A DNA stretch of 64,000 nt from Candidatus Brachybacterium merdavium (GCA_019118275.1 DWZH01000012.1:1-64000), one strand, 5' to 3'. Numbered from the stretch's first letter, positions 43,726 through 53,016 are shown. Numbers and translations are program-made. The notes: a model not told the origin generated them from the sequence alone.

Positions 43726-45105
43726 TCAGCCATAAACGGTCTCCCCGTCGCCGCTCTCCTTCGACAGCCGGCGCACCAGGAACAGCCCTTCCAGGGCCAG
43801 CTCGATGGCGCCGGCCCGCTCGCCGTCACCCTCGGCGTCCAGGCGTTCGGCGATCTCCTCGTACAGGCCCGGCTCCGGGAGCTGAGGCAGCGATTCCAGG
43901 ACCTCGGCCGCGGTCACGCGCTCGCCGGTGGTCACGGTGCGCTCCCCGTCGAAGGCCTCGACCAGCGGGGCCAGGTCCAAGCCGCGGAAGTGGGTGCGGA
44001 CGGCCTCGGCGGTGGCGGTGCGCAGGAGGTGTTCGAGGATCTCCAGCTCGCGTCCCTCCTCGCCGGACTCGAATTCGACCTTGCCGACGAGGACCTCGAG
44101 GGTGGTCTGCAGATCGACCCGGCGAGCCACGACCTCGTCCTCGCCGCGCACGGTGGCACGATGCAGCGCCGCGGCCGCCACGGTCTCCGCGCCGGCGATC
44201 GCAAAGCGGGCCGAGACCCCGGAGGCCTGATTGATCGCCGCGGACTCGCGCAGGGCGCGGGTGAAGCGGGCCAGGATCTCCAGCAGCACGTCCGGAACCC
44301 GCGCGGTCAGCTGCGCCTCCTGGCGGATCACGGCGATCTCGTCGGCGATCTCCAGGGGGTAGTGCGTGCGGATCTCGGCGCCGAAGCGGTCCTTGAGCGG
44401 AGTGATGATGCGCCCGCGGTTGGTGTAGTCCTCGGGGTTGGCCGAGGCCAGGACCAGCACATCCAGGGGCAGTCGCAGCACGTAGCCGCGGATCTGGATG
44501 TCGCGCTCCTCCATCACGTTCAGCAGCGCCACCTGGATCCGCTCGGCCAGGTCCGGCAGCTCGTTGAGCGCCACGATGCCGCGGTTGGCGCGGGGGACCA
44601 GACCGTAGTGGATGGTCTCGGGGTCGCCCAGGCGCCGCCCTTCGGCCACTCGCATCGGATCCACGTCCCCGATCATGTCCGCCACCGAGGTGTCCGGGGT
44701 GGACAGCTTCTCCACGTACCGCTCGCTGCGGTGCAGCCAGCTGATCGGTAGGTCCTCGCCTTCGTCCTGGACGCGGGCCTGCGCGGCGGGGGTGATCGGA
44801 TCCAGCGGATCCTCGTTCAGCTCGGACCCCGAGATCATCGGTGCCCATTCGTCCAGCAGCCCCACCAGCGTGCGCAGCAGGCGCGACTTGCCCTGCCCCC
44901 GCTCACCCAGCAGCACCACGTCGTGACCGGCGATGATCGCGCGCTCCAGCTGGGGGATGACGGTGTGCTCGAAGCCATGCATGCCCGGCCAGGGGTCCGT
45001 GCCTCCGGCCAGGGCGGACAGCAGGTTCTCCCGCAGCTCCTCCCGCAGGCTCCGATGGGTGTATCCGGCGGCGCGCAGCTCGCCGAGGGTCTGGATCTTC
45101 GGCAT
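43726..45105 (-). CDS. MoxR/magnesium-chelatase-type AAA+ ATPase
   Basis: A 459-residue AAA+ protein. Walker A is DVVLLGERGQGKSRLLRTLV, Walker B region NRGIVALNELPDLAERIQVA, sensor 1 LVLASANPEDYTNRGRIITP followed by LKDRFGAEI. It is closest in layout to the ChlI-like ATPase paired with VWA proteins. ATG 45105 is preferred, since GGAAGG (45120-45115) is 9 bases upstream. The VWA partner follows 130 bases downstream. The pair presumably forms a hexameric motor plus adaptor. Confidence 0.9.
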   Translation of the reverse strand: MPKIQTLGELRAAGYTHRSLREELRENLLSALAGGTDPWPGMHGFEHTVIPQLERAIIAGHDVVLLGERGQGKSRLLRTLVGLLDEWAPMISGSELNEDPLDPITPAAQARVQDEGEDLPISWLHRSERYVEKLSTPDTSVADMIGDVDPMRVAEGRRLGDPETIHYGLVPRANRGIVALNELPDLAERIQVALLNVMEERDIQIRGYVLRLPLDVLVLASANPEDYTNRGRIITPLKDRFGAEIRTHYPLEIADEIAVIRQEAQLTARVPDVLLEILARFTRALRESAAINQASGVSARFAIAGAETVAAAALHRATVRGEDEVVARRVDLQTTLEVLVGKVEFESGEEGRELEILEHLLRTATAEAVRTHFRGLDLAPLVEAFDGERTVTTGERVTAAEVLESLPQLPEPGLYEEIAERLDAEGDGERAGAIELALEGLFLVRRLSKESGDGETVYG

Positions 45106-45160
45106 CTCGCTCACCCTTCCACCGTAGCCCGCCGGGCTCCCGTTTGGGCAGGTCGCGACG

Positions 45161-45174
45161 TACCCTGGCATCGA
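45161..45174 (+). promoter_or_regulatory. Leaderless promoter of the histidine phosphatase gene
   Basis: TACCCT at 45161-45166 is 7 bases before ATG 45174, with no ribosome site between. The same architecture occurs before several other genes of the window. Confidence 0.45.
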
Positions 45175-45923
45175 TGACCCCCACTGATGAGTCCTTCACC
45201 GCCGATACCGCCGCCGCAGGTGTCGATACCGCCGCCGATGTCGCCGTCGATCCCGCTGCGGCTCACAGCTCCGGTTGCCCCGAGGAGCGGGCCACCGTGA
45301 TCCTGTTGGTGCGTCACGGAGCCACTGCCACCACCGGCAGTGTGCTGCCCGGCCGTGCCCCCGGCCTGCACCTGGCTGCAGCCGGCCGCGACCAAGCCCG
45401 GCGGGTCGGTGAACGGCTGCTGGAACGGCATGCGCGCGAGCCGATCCGGGCGCTGTACTCCTCCCCGCTGGAGCGAGCCCACGAGACCGCCGAGGCCAGC
45501 GCCCAGGCTCTGGGGCTCCCGGTGCAGATCGAGCCGAGCCTGCTGGAATGCGAGGTGGGGGAGTGGACCGGTCGCAGCCTCAGCGAGCTCTCGGCCCTGC
45601 CGGAGTGGCGAACGGTGCAGTCCTCGCCCTCGACCTTCCGCTTCCCCGGCGGGGAGAGCTTCCTCGAGATGCAGGACCGCATGGTCGCCACCATGGACCG
45701 GCTGCGTTCCGCACACCCCGGCGGCACCGTCGTGTGCTTCTCCCACGCCGACCCGATCCGCAGCCTGCTCGCCCACGCCCTCGGCGGACCGCTGGACTCG
45801 ATGCAGCGCCTGTCGGTCTCCCCGTGCTCCGTCTCCGCCGTTCTCTACCGGGACGCGGCGAACCCGGTGGTGCTGCTGACCAACTCCAGCAGCCAGCCTC
45901 TGGCCGAGCTGACGGCCCAGTGA
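45174..45923 (+). CDS. Histidine phosphatase-family protein (MSMEG_4193 type)
   Basis: A 249-residue phosphatase/mutase-fold protein. An acidic Thr/Ala-rich N-terminal tail (about 40 residues) precedes the catalytic RHG: VILLVRHGATATTGSVLPGR. ALYSSPLERAHETAEASAQA, LLECEVGEWTGRSLSEL and the second catalytic His in VVCFSHADPIRSLLAHALGG follow. The stop overlaps the GTG of the next gene. This pair (MSMEG_4193 plus SCO1664 type) is conserved together in actinobacteria; function unknown. Confidence 0.9.
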   Translation: MTPTDESFTADTAAAGVDTAADVAVDPAAAHSSGCPEERATVILLVRHGATATTGSVLPGRAPGLHLAAAGRDQARRVGERLLERHAREPIRALYSSPLERAHETAEASAQALGLPVQIEPSLLECEVGEWTGRSLSELSALPEWRTVQSSPSTFRFPGGESFLEMQDRMVATMDRLRSAHPGGTVVCFSHADPIRSLLAHALGGPLDSMQRLSVSPCSVSAVLYRDAANPVVLLTNSSSQPLAELTAQ

Positions 45924-46687
45924 CGGCGGATCCCGAGAAGGGCTCTCTACCCGACCCTCGCCACGGCCCGCCCTCGACGGAACACTTCGACCAGGCCGCC
46001 CTGTCCCGGCTGGCGGAGGAGGAGATCGAGCTGATCGGCGGGATCGTCGGCTCCAGCAACGAGACCTTCCTGGTGCGGCTGGGCGATTCGTCGGCCCTCA
46101 CCCACGCCGTGTACAAACCGGAGCTGGGGGAGCGGCCCCTGGGCGACTTCCCGCCGGGGCTGCATCGACGGGAACGAGCGGCGTACCTGATCAGCCGGCA
46201 TCTGGGCTGGGACCTGGTGCCACCGACAGTGCTGCGAACCGACGGCCCCTTCGGGGAGGGATCCCTGCAGCTGTTCATCCATCACGACCCCGCCGAGCAC
46301 TACTTCACCCTCCACGCCGATCGGCCCGAGTCCCACGAGCAGCTGCGCCGGATGGCCGCCTTCGACATCGTCACTAACAACGCCGACCGCAAGGGCGGGC
46401 ACGTGCTGCGCAGCGGCGATGGGCGGATCTGGGCCATCGACAACGGGCTGTGCTTCTCCTCCGATCTCAAGCTGCGCACCGTGATCTGGGACTTCGCCGG
46501 CCACGAGCTGGACGAGACGCTGATCGAGGATCTGTGGCGGCTGATCGAGGAGGTGCCCTCCGAAGTGGCCGGGCTGCTGGAACCCGATGAGGTCGAGGCC
46601 CTGCAGGGCAGAGCGCGCTGGTTGGCCGCGGTGGGCGAGCTCCCGGAGGACCCGAGCGGAATGATGTTCCCCTGGCCGCTGATCTAG
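45920..46687 (+). CDS. SCO1664-family (PI3/PI4-kinase-like) protein
   Basis: A 255-residue protein of the SCO1664 type, distantly kinase-like. It has IVGSSNETFLVRLGDSSALT, HAVYKPELGERPLGDF, the catalytic-type FDIVTNNADRKGGHVL and IWAIDNGLCF. The NNADRK...ID pattern corresponds to the catalytic and metal loops of lipid kinases. GTG 45920 overlaps the previous stop (GTGA), so it is coupled to the histidine phosphatase. In many relatives mshC lies next; here the next gene is convergent and unrelated. Confidence 0.88.
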   Translation: MTADPEKGSLPDPRHGPPSTEHFDQAALSRLAEEEIELIGGIVGSSNETFLVRLGDSSALTHAVYKPELGERPLGDFPPGLHRRERAAYLISRHLGWDLVPPTVLRTDGPFGEGSLQLFIHHDPAEHYFTLHADRPESHEQLRRMAAFDIVTNNADRKGGHVLRSGDGRIWAIDNGLCFSSDLKLRTVIWDFAGHELDETLIEDLWRLIEEVPSEVAGLLEPDEVEALQGRARWLAAVGELPEDPSGMMFPWPLI

Positions 46688-46745
46688 CCGACCGCCGGCC
46701 GCGCCGACGCCACGCATGGGCGGGCAGCTAGGTGGCGCAGCCCGT

Positions 46746-48161
46746 TCAGCGCTGGGCCCCGGGCCCCGCTCGCAGCTCGAGCACCGGCGCGCCGCTGATC
46801 GGATCCACGGCCTCCACCAGCTGATACTCCTCGGAGCCGAAGGCCACGGATGCGCCGGCCGCGGGCAGCGCATACGCCCCCTGCCCGGGCACCCCCTCGA
46901 CCACCGCGTGGATGCGCTGGGCCAGCTGATGCTGGGACAGGTGCCGACTGCGGGCCAGCACCTCCAGGCCGCCCAGGGCCGCCAGTCCGCGCGTGCTGGC
47001 TGCCTCCATCCCTGCCGGAGCCCGGGTGGGATGGACCCGATAGTGGACCAGCACGCCGCCTGCGACATCCGCGGCGAGTGCCTCGGGAGAGGTGATGTGG
47101 TCCTGATGAGGGAACCACAGCGCCACCGGATCGGAGTGCTCGATCAGCAGCATCACCAGTGCCATCACCGCCATGACCGGGGCCCCGGTCCCGGGCCTGA
47201 CCGGTGTGAGCGTCACGGTGCAGGCGTGCTCGGCCACCTCGGGCCGCAGGGTCCCGGCGCCGGGGCCGGCCCCCAGCGCTCCCTCCAGCGTGGCCGGTTC
47301 GAGGCGCCCGCCCACGCGCATCCGCACCTGCTCTCCCGCACCCGCCTCGAGCACGTGCTCGGCCATCTCCTGCTCGCCGAGCCGCGCGGCCAGCTCGGGC
47401 AGCGCGTCCGACAGCACGCTGCCCAGGTCCAGGTGACGCCGAGCCATCAGCAGATGCACCGCCCACGGGGCCGGCCCCTCGACCACCGAGTCCCGGCCCG
47501 GTGTGATCACGGCGTCGGCGCCGGCCTCGAGCATCCGGTCCACGAGCGCTTCGCCGCCGCTGGGCAAGGATGCCTTGAAGGCCATCTCGGCGGGCGTCAG
47601 CGGCATCACCGCGAGCAGCTGCACGTCCCCTCGCGGAGTCGGTGCGCGCATCAGCTCGGCGGGGTACCCCAACGGAGGGCCGATCAAGGCACCCGCGAAC
47701 GGCGACGGTCCCCGATCCAGGTCGCCGGCGCTGCCGTCGACCGTGTGCCCCCAGCTCAGGAAGGCATCGAAGCTGCTGGGGTACCGGGCGACGTCCTTCA
47801 GCAGCCGCAGTGGCCAGAAGTTCTCCTCCCGCGCGAGCGCCTCGCCCTCCAGAGGGTCCAGTCCCGGCCAGCCGCGCGGCAGGGCGAGCATCAGCTCCAT
47901 CCGCAGCTGCGCGCCGGAGCCGGGTACGGGCATCGGTAGATCCGACATCCCGGCCGTGACCAGCGTGATGTGGGGGACCTCCGCCGATGGCTCGAAGACG
48001 TACACGTCGAGGTGGATGTGGCGGCTGGCCCGCTCCGACAGCACCGTGAAGCGATCCCCGAGGAACTCCGTCAGGTGAGCCTCGAAGGCCGCCCGACGCA
48101 CCGCGTCCCGGGCGACGGCCATCGCTGAAGCGGCCGCACGAGAGGAGAAGCTCGAGGTCAT
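46746..48161 (-). CDS. Suppressor-of-fused (SUFU)-domain protein
   Basis: A 471-residue protein. The N-terminal part (about 20-210) is SUFU-like: RHIHLDVYVFEPSAEVPHIT, TAGMSDLPMPVP, RMELMLALPRGWP and LKDVARYPSSFDAFLSWGHT. In bacteria this domain often occurs in polymorphic-toxin immunity proteins, though most are stand-alone. The second half has no family I can name and contains ALMARRHLDL-like and PHQDHITSPEALAADVAGGV segments. AAGGA precedes ATG 48161. Not part of an evident toxin locus. Confidence 0.8.
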   Translation of the reverse strand: MTSSFSSRAAASAMAVARDAVRRAAFEAHLTEFLGDRFTVLSERASRHIHLDVYVFEPSAEVPHITLVTAGMSDLPMPVPGSGAQLRMELMLALPRGWPGLDPLEGEALAREENFWPLRLLKDVARYPSSFDAFLSWGHTVDGSAGDLDRGPSPFAGALIGPPLGYPAELMRAPTPRGDVQLLAVMPLTPAEMAFKASLPSGGEALVDRMLEAGADAVITPGRDSVVEGPAPWAVHLLMARRHLDLGSVLSDALPELAARLGEQEMAEHVLEAGAGEQVRMRVGGRLEPATLEGALGAGPGAGTLRPEVAEHACTVTLTPVRPGTGAPVMAVMALVMLLIEHSDPVALWFPHQDHITSPEALAADVAGGVLVHYRVHPTRAPAGMEAASTRGLAALGGLEVLARSRHLSQHQLAQRIHAVVEGVPGQGAYALPAAGASVAFGSEEYQLVEAVDPISGAPVLELRAGPGAQR

Positions 48162-48287
48162 ACGGTCCTTCTCAGCTCGGGAACGGATGGGCGGCGCGCG
48201 TCGCCCCCGAGCATAGGCGCGCGTGCCGGGAGGCGGGCCGATGGAGCCGGGACGCACCGGCGACCCGGCTCACGGCCCGATCACCCG

Positions 48288-48617
48288 TCACTCCCGGTCG
48301 TCGAGGGCCTTCTTCAGCTCGTCCTTGGTCATCGTCGAACGCCCCTCGACGTCCTGTCGCTTGGCGTCCTCGTACAGCTGGTCCTTGGTGCGTCCTTGGG
48401 CGCCGGAGTGGGAACGCTCGCCGCCGCGCTCCGACGGCGACTTGTCCTTCGTCGAGACCTTGCTCGCCTCCTCGGATTCGCCCTGCTGCGCGCGGGCCTT
48501 GTTGACGGTGCGGGCCGCGATCTCCTCGGCAGTGTCCTCGCTCTCGCCACGGTCCTCGGCGCTGTCCTTGACGTGCTGGTACTGGCGCTCACGCTTCTTG
48601 TTCCAAGCCTCGGGCAT
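48288..48617 (-). CDS. Small basic-acidic protein with Rho-N-like C-terminus (plasmid-stabilisation-like)
   Basis: A 109-residue hydrophilic protein starting MPEAWNKKRERQYQHVKDSA, with AEEIAARTVNKARAQQGESE and RSHSGAQGRTKDQLYEDAKR, then EGRSTMTKDELKKALDDRE. The last 40 residues are Rho-termination-factor N-domain-like. Homologues are common in actinobacteria and often carry the label plasmid-stabilisation protein without evidence. It likely binds nucleic acid. No plasmid feature is nearby. Confidence 0.8.
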   Translation of the reverse strand: MPEAWNKKRERQYQHVKDSAEDRGESEDTAEEIAARTVNKARAQQGESEEASKVSTKDKSPSERGGERSHSGAQGRTKDQLYEDAKRQDVEGRSTMTKDELKKALDDRE

Positions 48618-48652
48618 GACCTGACCCCTCTCCGTGCCAATCCCTTGTGGAG

Positions 48653-48672
48653 CGGGTGCCGGGAGGCACCCG
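48653..48672 (-). terminator. Hairpin between baeRF gene and small Rho-N gene
   Basis: CGGGTGCC (48653-48660) pairs with GGCACCCG (48665-48672) around GGGA. It lies downstream of the gene ending at 48735 on the minus strand, where it may terminate transcription before the small gene starting at 48617. Confidence 0.5.
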
Positions 48673-48734
48673 TGCCCCCATCCTGGGATGACAACGGCGA
48701 GCGGTCGAGGCGGCGGACCGTCCGGTTGCGGCGC

Positions 48735-49913
48735 TCAGGTGCGCAGGCTCTGCTCCTCCTGAGCGTGCGGTGACGGCTCGTCCCGCTCCGGGGTGACGGC
48801 CTCCTGCCGCTCGGTGTCACCGGTCATGGAGCCGACCCGGTTGGAGGGGGTGGCGTCATCCCTCCAGCGCAGCATCGCGCCGATCCCCTCGGGCAGGTCG
48901 TCCTGGTCCTCCTCCTGGCCGAGCGCGAAGATCCCCGCATCGGTGCCCAGCGCCTGGCGGAAGAGATCCTCGATCGCCGACGGCTCCTGGCCGGAGACGA
49001 AGATCAGCTCCTCGACCTGTCCCCGGTCGAGGGCCTGGGCGACCTCGGCCGCACCGCCCACCGAGGCACCGTCGCGGCCCTGACTCTCCCGGAACCGCTC
49101 GATCAGCCCATGCTGGCGGGAGCGGACGAACTCCTCCGTCGCCTCGGCGACCTCGGCCCGGAACGATTCGCTCTCCAGCGCCACCGAGCGGGTGCCGCCG
49201 GGGATCTCCACCAGCCGTTCCTGCGCCTCCTGACCCAGCGCCGCTTTGAGCAGGCCCTGGGCGCGCACGTCACCGCTGAGCAGGACCATGTCCGGGAGCC
49301 GCTCACGCACGATCGCATCGACTTTCTCGGCGACCGCGTCGGCGTTGCGCTCCCAGGAGTCCTCCACCCGGGCCTCGTAGTTGTTGGCCCTCCAGCCGTG
49401 CGGGCTGCCCCCGCCCAGGTTGGCCTTATGCACCACGTCATGGCCACCTTCGACGGTGGAGTCCTCGCCCAGCCCGTTGGGGCTCTGCCGGATGGAGGGG
49501 TTCTCCGGGGCCCGCAGATGCAGATCGGCACCGGAGCGGTCGACGAGGATCAGCAGCTGGCTCACGGCGAAACGGGTCAGCTGCAGCAAGGGCAGCAGGA
49601 CCGGGGCGTCCCCGCGCTGAGCGGACTCCTGCTCCGGGGGGACGGGCAGCACCCGGTCGACGAGGATCTCGGTGTCGGTGGCCACGATGGTGCGGCCGTG
49701 CCGGCCGCCGATGGGGGAGGGGCTCAGGACCGTCTCCTCGATCTGCTCGAGGAGATCATCGGGGGCGCCGTCGTCTGCCAGCCCTGAGCGCATCTGCGCC
49801 CACCGGGTCGCCAACGCGGCGGCCGACTGCGGGTCCGTGCGTGTGGTGTCGAGGTGGACCGTGATGAACGGTCCGTCCGTCTCGAGCGCGGTCTTGAGCC
49901 AAGGCAGTTTCAC
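48735..49913 (-). CDS. baeRF/Vms1-Ankzf1-like release-factor-fold protein (Rv2629 type)
   Basis: A 392-residue protein of the bacterial eRF1-related family. It begins KLPWLKTALETDGPFITVHL, with the Thr-His-Leu strand typical of the group. LLILVDRSGADLHLR, RVEDSWERNADAVAEKVDAI and LPDMVLLSGDVRAQGLLKAA follow, then LDRGQVEELIFVSGQEPSAI. Relatives are labelled peptidyl-tRNA hydrolase because of Vms1 and may act in ribosome rescue or stress; the GGQ-like loop is not obvious here. AGGAGGT and GTG 49913 give the start. Confidence 0.85.
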   Translation of the reverse strand: MKLPWLKTALETDGPFITVHLDTTRTDPQSAAALATRWAQMRSGLADDGAPDDLLEQIEETVLSPSPIGGRHGRTIVATDTEILVDRVLPVPPEQESAQRGDAPVLLPLLQLTRFAVSQLLILVDRSGADLHLRAPENPSIRQSPNGLGEDSTVEGGHDVVHKANLGGGSPHGWRANNYEARVEDSWERNADAVAEKVDAIVRERLPDMVLLSGDVRAQGLLKAALGQEAQERLVEIPGGTRSVALESESFRAEVAEATEEFVRSRQHGLIERFRESQGRDGASVGGAAEVAQALDRGQVEELIFVSGQEPSAIEDLFRQALGTDAGIFALGQEEDQDDLPEGIGAMLRWRDDATPSNRVGSMTGDTERQEAVTPERDEPSPHAQEEQSLRT

Positions 49914-50031
49914 AGCGACCTCCTAGGTGCTCGGAACGCGGCGACCGACCGTGCCGATCGGCCTCGATGCCGCGGGGTCCCAACCTTTCCATGCCCGGAT
50001 CAGGCCTGCAACACGGGCGAATCGCGAACGT

Positions 50032-50850
50032 TCAGCGCGGGCGGGCCTGTCCGGCACCGTGGTGCCGCCCGATCGGTACCATCAGCGCGGTCCCCGAGAC
50101 CGGGTCGGTGATCACCCGGCTGGGCAGACCGAACACCGCTTCCACAGCATCCTCGGTGAGCACCTGTGTCGGTGGTCCGGATGCCTGCACGCGACCGTCG
50201 GAGAGCATGACCAGACGGTCGCTGTAGCGAGCCGCGAGATTCAGGTCGTGCAGCACCATCACGATGGTGGTCCCTCGTACGCGGTTGAGGTCGGTGAGCA
50301 GGTCTAGTACCTCGATCTGGTGCGCGACGTCGAGGAAGGTGGTCGGCTCGTCGAGCAGCAGCACGTCCGTGTCCTGGGCCAGGGCCATCGCGATCCACAC
50401 CCTTTGGCGCTGCCCGCCGGAGAGCTCGTCGACTGGCCGCTGGGCGAGCTCCGCGGTGCGGGTCAGGTCCAGCGCCGTCGCGACGGCGTGGTCGTCGACC
50501 GGGCCCCATCGGGACAGCAGGCCCTGATGCGGGTGGCGGCCCCGCCCGACGAGATCGGCGACAGTGATGCCCTCCGGGGCCAGGGGCGTCTGCGGGAGCA
50601 GGCCCAGGAGGCGGGCGAGCTGTTTGGCCGGCATCCGATGGATCTGCTGCCCGTCCAGCAGCACCTGGCCGCGACGCGGCGTGAGCAGGCGCGACATGGA
50701 GCGCAGCAGGGTCGACTTGCCGCAGGCGTTGGCGCCGACGATCGCGGTGACCCGGCCGGGGAGCAGGGAGAGGTCGAGGTCCTCGATGACGGTGCGATCG
50801 CCGTAGCCCAGTGTGAGCTCGCGGGCGAGCAGGCTGTGTGCGGTGGTCAT
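50032..50850 (-). CDS. Ferric-siderophore ABC transporter ATPase (FepC type)
   Basis: A 272-residue ATP-binding subunit. Walker A GANACGKSTLLRSMSR, Q-loop LGLLPQTPLAPEGITV, signature DELSGGQRQRVWIAMALAQD, Walker B VLLLDEPTTFLD and the H-loop in VMVLHDLNLAARYSDRL. This is the Fe3+-siderophore/B12 subfamily. ATG 50850 overlaps the stop of the upstream permease (ATGA). Last gene of a four-gene operon for siderophore-iron import. Confidence 0.95.
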   Translation of the reverse strand: MTTAHSLLARELTLGYGDRTVIEDLDLSLLPGRVTAIVGANACGKSTLLRSMSRLLTPRRGQVLLDGQQIHRMPAKQLARLLGLLPQTPLAPEGITVADLVGRGRHPHQGLLSRWGPVDDHAVATALDLTRTAELAQRPVDELSGGQRQRVWIAMALAQDTDVLLLDEPTTFLDVAHQIEVLDLLTDLNRVRGTTIVMVLHDLNLAARYSDRLVMLSDGRVQASGPPTQVLTEDAVEAVFGLPSRVITDPVSGTALMVPIGRHHGAGQARPR

Positions 50851-51962
50851 AGGGCGCTCCCATGGCGGTTGGTGCGGATGAGCAGGACGATCAGGTAGGG
50901 AGCGCCGAGCACTCCGGTGACGACCCCGACCGGATACCGAGCGCCCACCGCGTACTGGCCGACGAGGTCGGCGACCAGTACCAGGAGCGCTCCGACCAGG
51001 GCCGCCGGGATCATGGGGGAGGAGCCGGGCCCGATCAGACGCGCGGCGATCGGTCCGGAGAGGAAGGCGACGAAGGCGATCGGGCCGCAGGCAGCGGTCG
51101 CGAAGGAGATCAGCCCGACGGCCGCGACCATCACCAGCAGTCGGGTGGTCGCCACCGGCACCCCGAGAGCCGAGGCGGCATCGTCCCCGAGCTGCGTGAC
51201 GCGGAGGTCCTTCGCGCGGGACAGCAGCACCGGGGCGAGGACCGCCAGGGCCCCGAGCACCAGCCTGACCTGGTCCCAGGACGAGTTGTTGAGGCTGCCG
51301 GTCAACCAACGCAGGGCTTCCTGGAGATCCCACTGCCCGGCTGTGGACAGCACCCAGTCGGTGACCGACTGCAGGATCGCCGCCACCCCGATACCCACCA
51401 GGATCAACCTGGTCCCCATCACGCCGCCCCGGTAGGACAGGAGGTAGATGATGAGTGCGACGCCCAGCCCCGCCGTGATCGCCAGCAGTGAGACGGTCGG
51501 ACCGGACAGACCCAGCACCACGATCCCGAAGGCCGCGGCGGCGCTCGCGCCGGAGGAGATACCGATGATGTCGGGACTGGCCAGAGGGTTGCGCAGCATG
51601 GTCTGGAAGGTGACGCCGCCCAGTCCGAAGCAGATCCCGGCGAGGGCGGCGAGCACTGCACGGGGCAGGCGCAGCCGCCCCACCGTGAAGCTCGCTCCCG
51701 ACACCTCTTGACCGGCGAGTACCCGGAACACGTCATCGGGCGGGTAGAAGGTGCGGCCGACCGTGAGCGAGACGCAGAAGGTCGCGGCGATCGCCATCGT
51801 GAGAAGCGTGATCACCAGCCCGGCACGTGCTCGTCGCCGTCGGCGTGCTGCGGCCACCAGCGCCACGGTGGGAGGGGCCGGGCGGGACGGGAGCGGCGCC
51901 GGAACGGCGCGAGGACCGCCCTTCGCCGATCCGATGCCCGCGGAGAGGGTCCGTGGTCTCAT
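50847..51962 (-). CDS. FecCD-family siderophore permease (second subunit)
   Basis: A permease of 371 residues with about ten helices after a 55-residue basic N-terminal extension. Family segments are RLPRAVLAALAGICFGLGGV, QTMLRNPLASPDIIGISSGA, WLTGSLNNSSWDQV and CGPIAFVAFLSGPIAARLIG, the last being the ATPase-contact region. It overlaps both neighbours by 4 bases (ATGA at each end), so all are translated together. It should pair with the next permease as a heterodimer. Confidence 0.94.
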   Translation of the reverse strand: MRPRTLSAGIGSAKGGPRAVPAPLPSRPAPPTVALVAAARRRRRARAGLVITLLTMAIAATFCVSLTVGRTFYPPDDVFRVLAGQEVSGASFTVGRLRLPRAVLAALAGICFGLGGVTFQTMLRNPLASPDIIGISSGASAAAAFGIVVLGLSGPTVSLLAITAGLGVALIIYLLSYRGGVMGTRLILVGIGVAAILQSVTDWVLSTAGQWDLQEALRWLTGSLNNSSWDQVRLVLGALAVLAPVLLSRAKDLRVTQLGDDAASALGVPVATTRLLVMVAAVGLISFATAACGPIAFVAFLSGPIAARLIGPGSSPMIPAALVGALLVLVADLVGQYAVGARYPVGVVTGVLGAPYLIVLLIRTNRHGSAL

Positions 51963-52996
51963 AGGGAGGCCATCCTCTGTCGGCGCACGATGGCGATGAA
52001 GACGGGAGCGCCGAGGAGCGCGGTCACGATTCCCACGTCCAGCTCGGAGGGTCGCGAGACGAGACGGCCCAGGATGTCCGCAGCGGTGAGCAGTGCGGCG
52101 CCGGTGACCGCCGAGAAGGGGAACAGCCAGCGATGGTCGACGCCGATCAGCAGACGGCAGGCGTGGGGCACCACGAGTCCGACGAAACCGATGGGGCCCG
52201 TCACCGCAGTGGCGGCACCGCATAGGATCACGGCCCCCAGGGAGGCCAGAGCGCGGGTGATGACGACACGCTCGCCGAGTCCGGCCGCCAGATCGTCACC
52301 GAGCGCCAGGGAGTTCAGCCCCCGGGCATGCAGCACGCAGATCGCGAACCCGATCAGCAGGAACGGTGCGACCTGCTGCAGGGAGGCGTAGCTGCCGCCA
52401 CCGACCCCACCGACCTGCCAGGAGCGCACACTGTCGCCGATGTCGGCCCGGGAGAGCACCACGGCGTTGATGAACGAGGTCAGAGCGGCACCGGTCGCCA
52501 CCCCGGCGAGCGCTAGCTTGAGCGGCGTCGCACCGCCCCGGCCCAGGGATCCCAGGATGTAGACGAGGACGGCGGTGGTCCCGGCTCCCAGGATCGCCAC
52601 CCAGATCATGCTCGACGCACTGGTCAGCGAGAAATGAGCGATCCCGATCACCACCGCGAGGGAAGCGCCCGTGTTGATGCCGAGGATCCCGGGATCGGCC
52701 AGCGGATTGCGGGTGACGCCCTGCATGACGGCTCCGGAGACGCTGAGGGCGGCGCCCACGATGACGGCGAGCAGGGTGCGGGGGATGCGCTTGGCGACCG
52801 CGGCGGGACCGAAACCGTCGGTGGAGCCGCCGAATGCGGAGAGGATGTCCTCGGCGGCCACAGCCCGGGAGCCGATCGTCACCGAGATGGCCATCAGTGC
52901 CGTCAGGGCCAGCAGGCTCAGCAGCAGACCGGCGCTGCGTCGCCGCCAGGAGCGTCCGAGCCCGCCGGCGACGACGGGAGGAGTGGTCACGGCCAT
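51959..52996 (-). CDS. FecCD-family siderophore permease (first subunit)
   Basis: A 345-residue permease. It has KRIPRTLLAVIVGAALSVSG, VMQGVTRNPLADPGILGINT, RSWQVGGVGGGSYASLQQV and VTGPIGFVGLVVPHACRLLI, the standard FecCD landmarks. It starts 20 bases after the binding-protein gene and overlaps the following permease by ATGA. Confidence 0.94.
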   Translation of the reverse strand: MAVTTPPVVAGGLGRSWRRRSAGLLLSLLALTALMAISVTIGSRAVAAEDILSAFGGSTDGFGPAAVAKRIPRTLLAVIVGAALSVSGAVMQGVTRNPLADPGILGINTGASLAVVIGIAHFSLTSASSMIWVAILGAGTTAVLVYILGSLGRGGATPLKLALAGVATGAALTSFINAVVLSRADIGDSVRSWQVGGVGGGSYASLQQVAPFLLIGFAICVLHARGLNSLALGDDLAAGLGERVVITRALASLGAVILCGAATAVTGPIGFVGLVVPHACRLLIGVDHRWLFPFSAVTGAALLTAADILGRLVSRPSELDVGIVTALLGAPVFIAIVRRQRMASL

Positions 52997-53016
52997 GAGG
53001 ATGCGGCGGCCGTGGG

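Noticed and set aside
46746..48617. A polymorphic-toxin/immunity locus based on the SUFU and plasmid-stabilisation-like proteins
   Set aside because: No toxin domain, secretion signal or antitoxin pair is present; the plasmid-stabilisation label of the small protein has no support.
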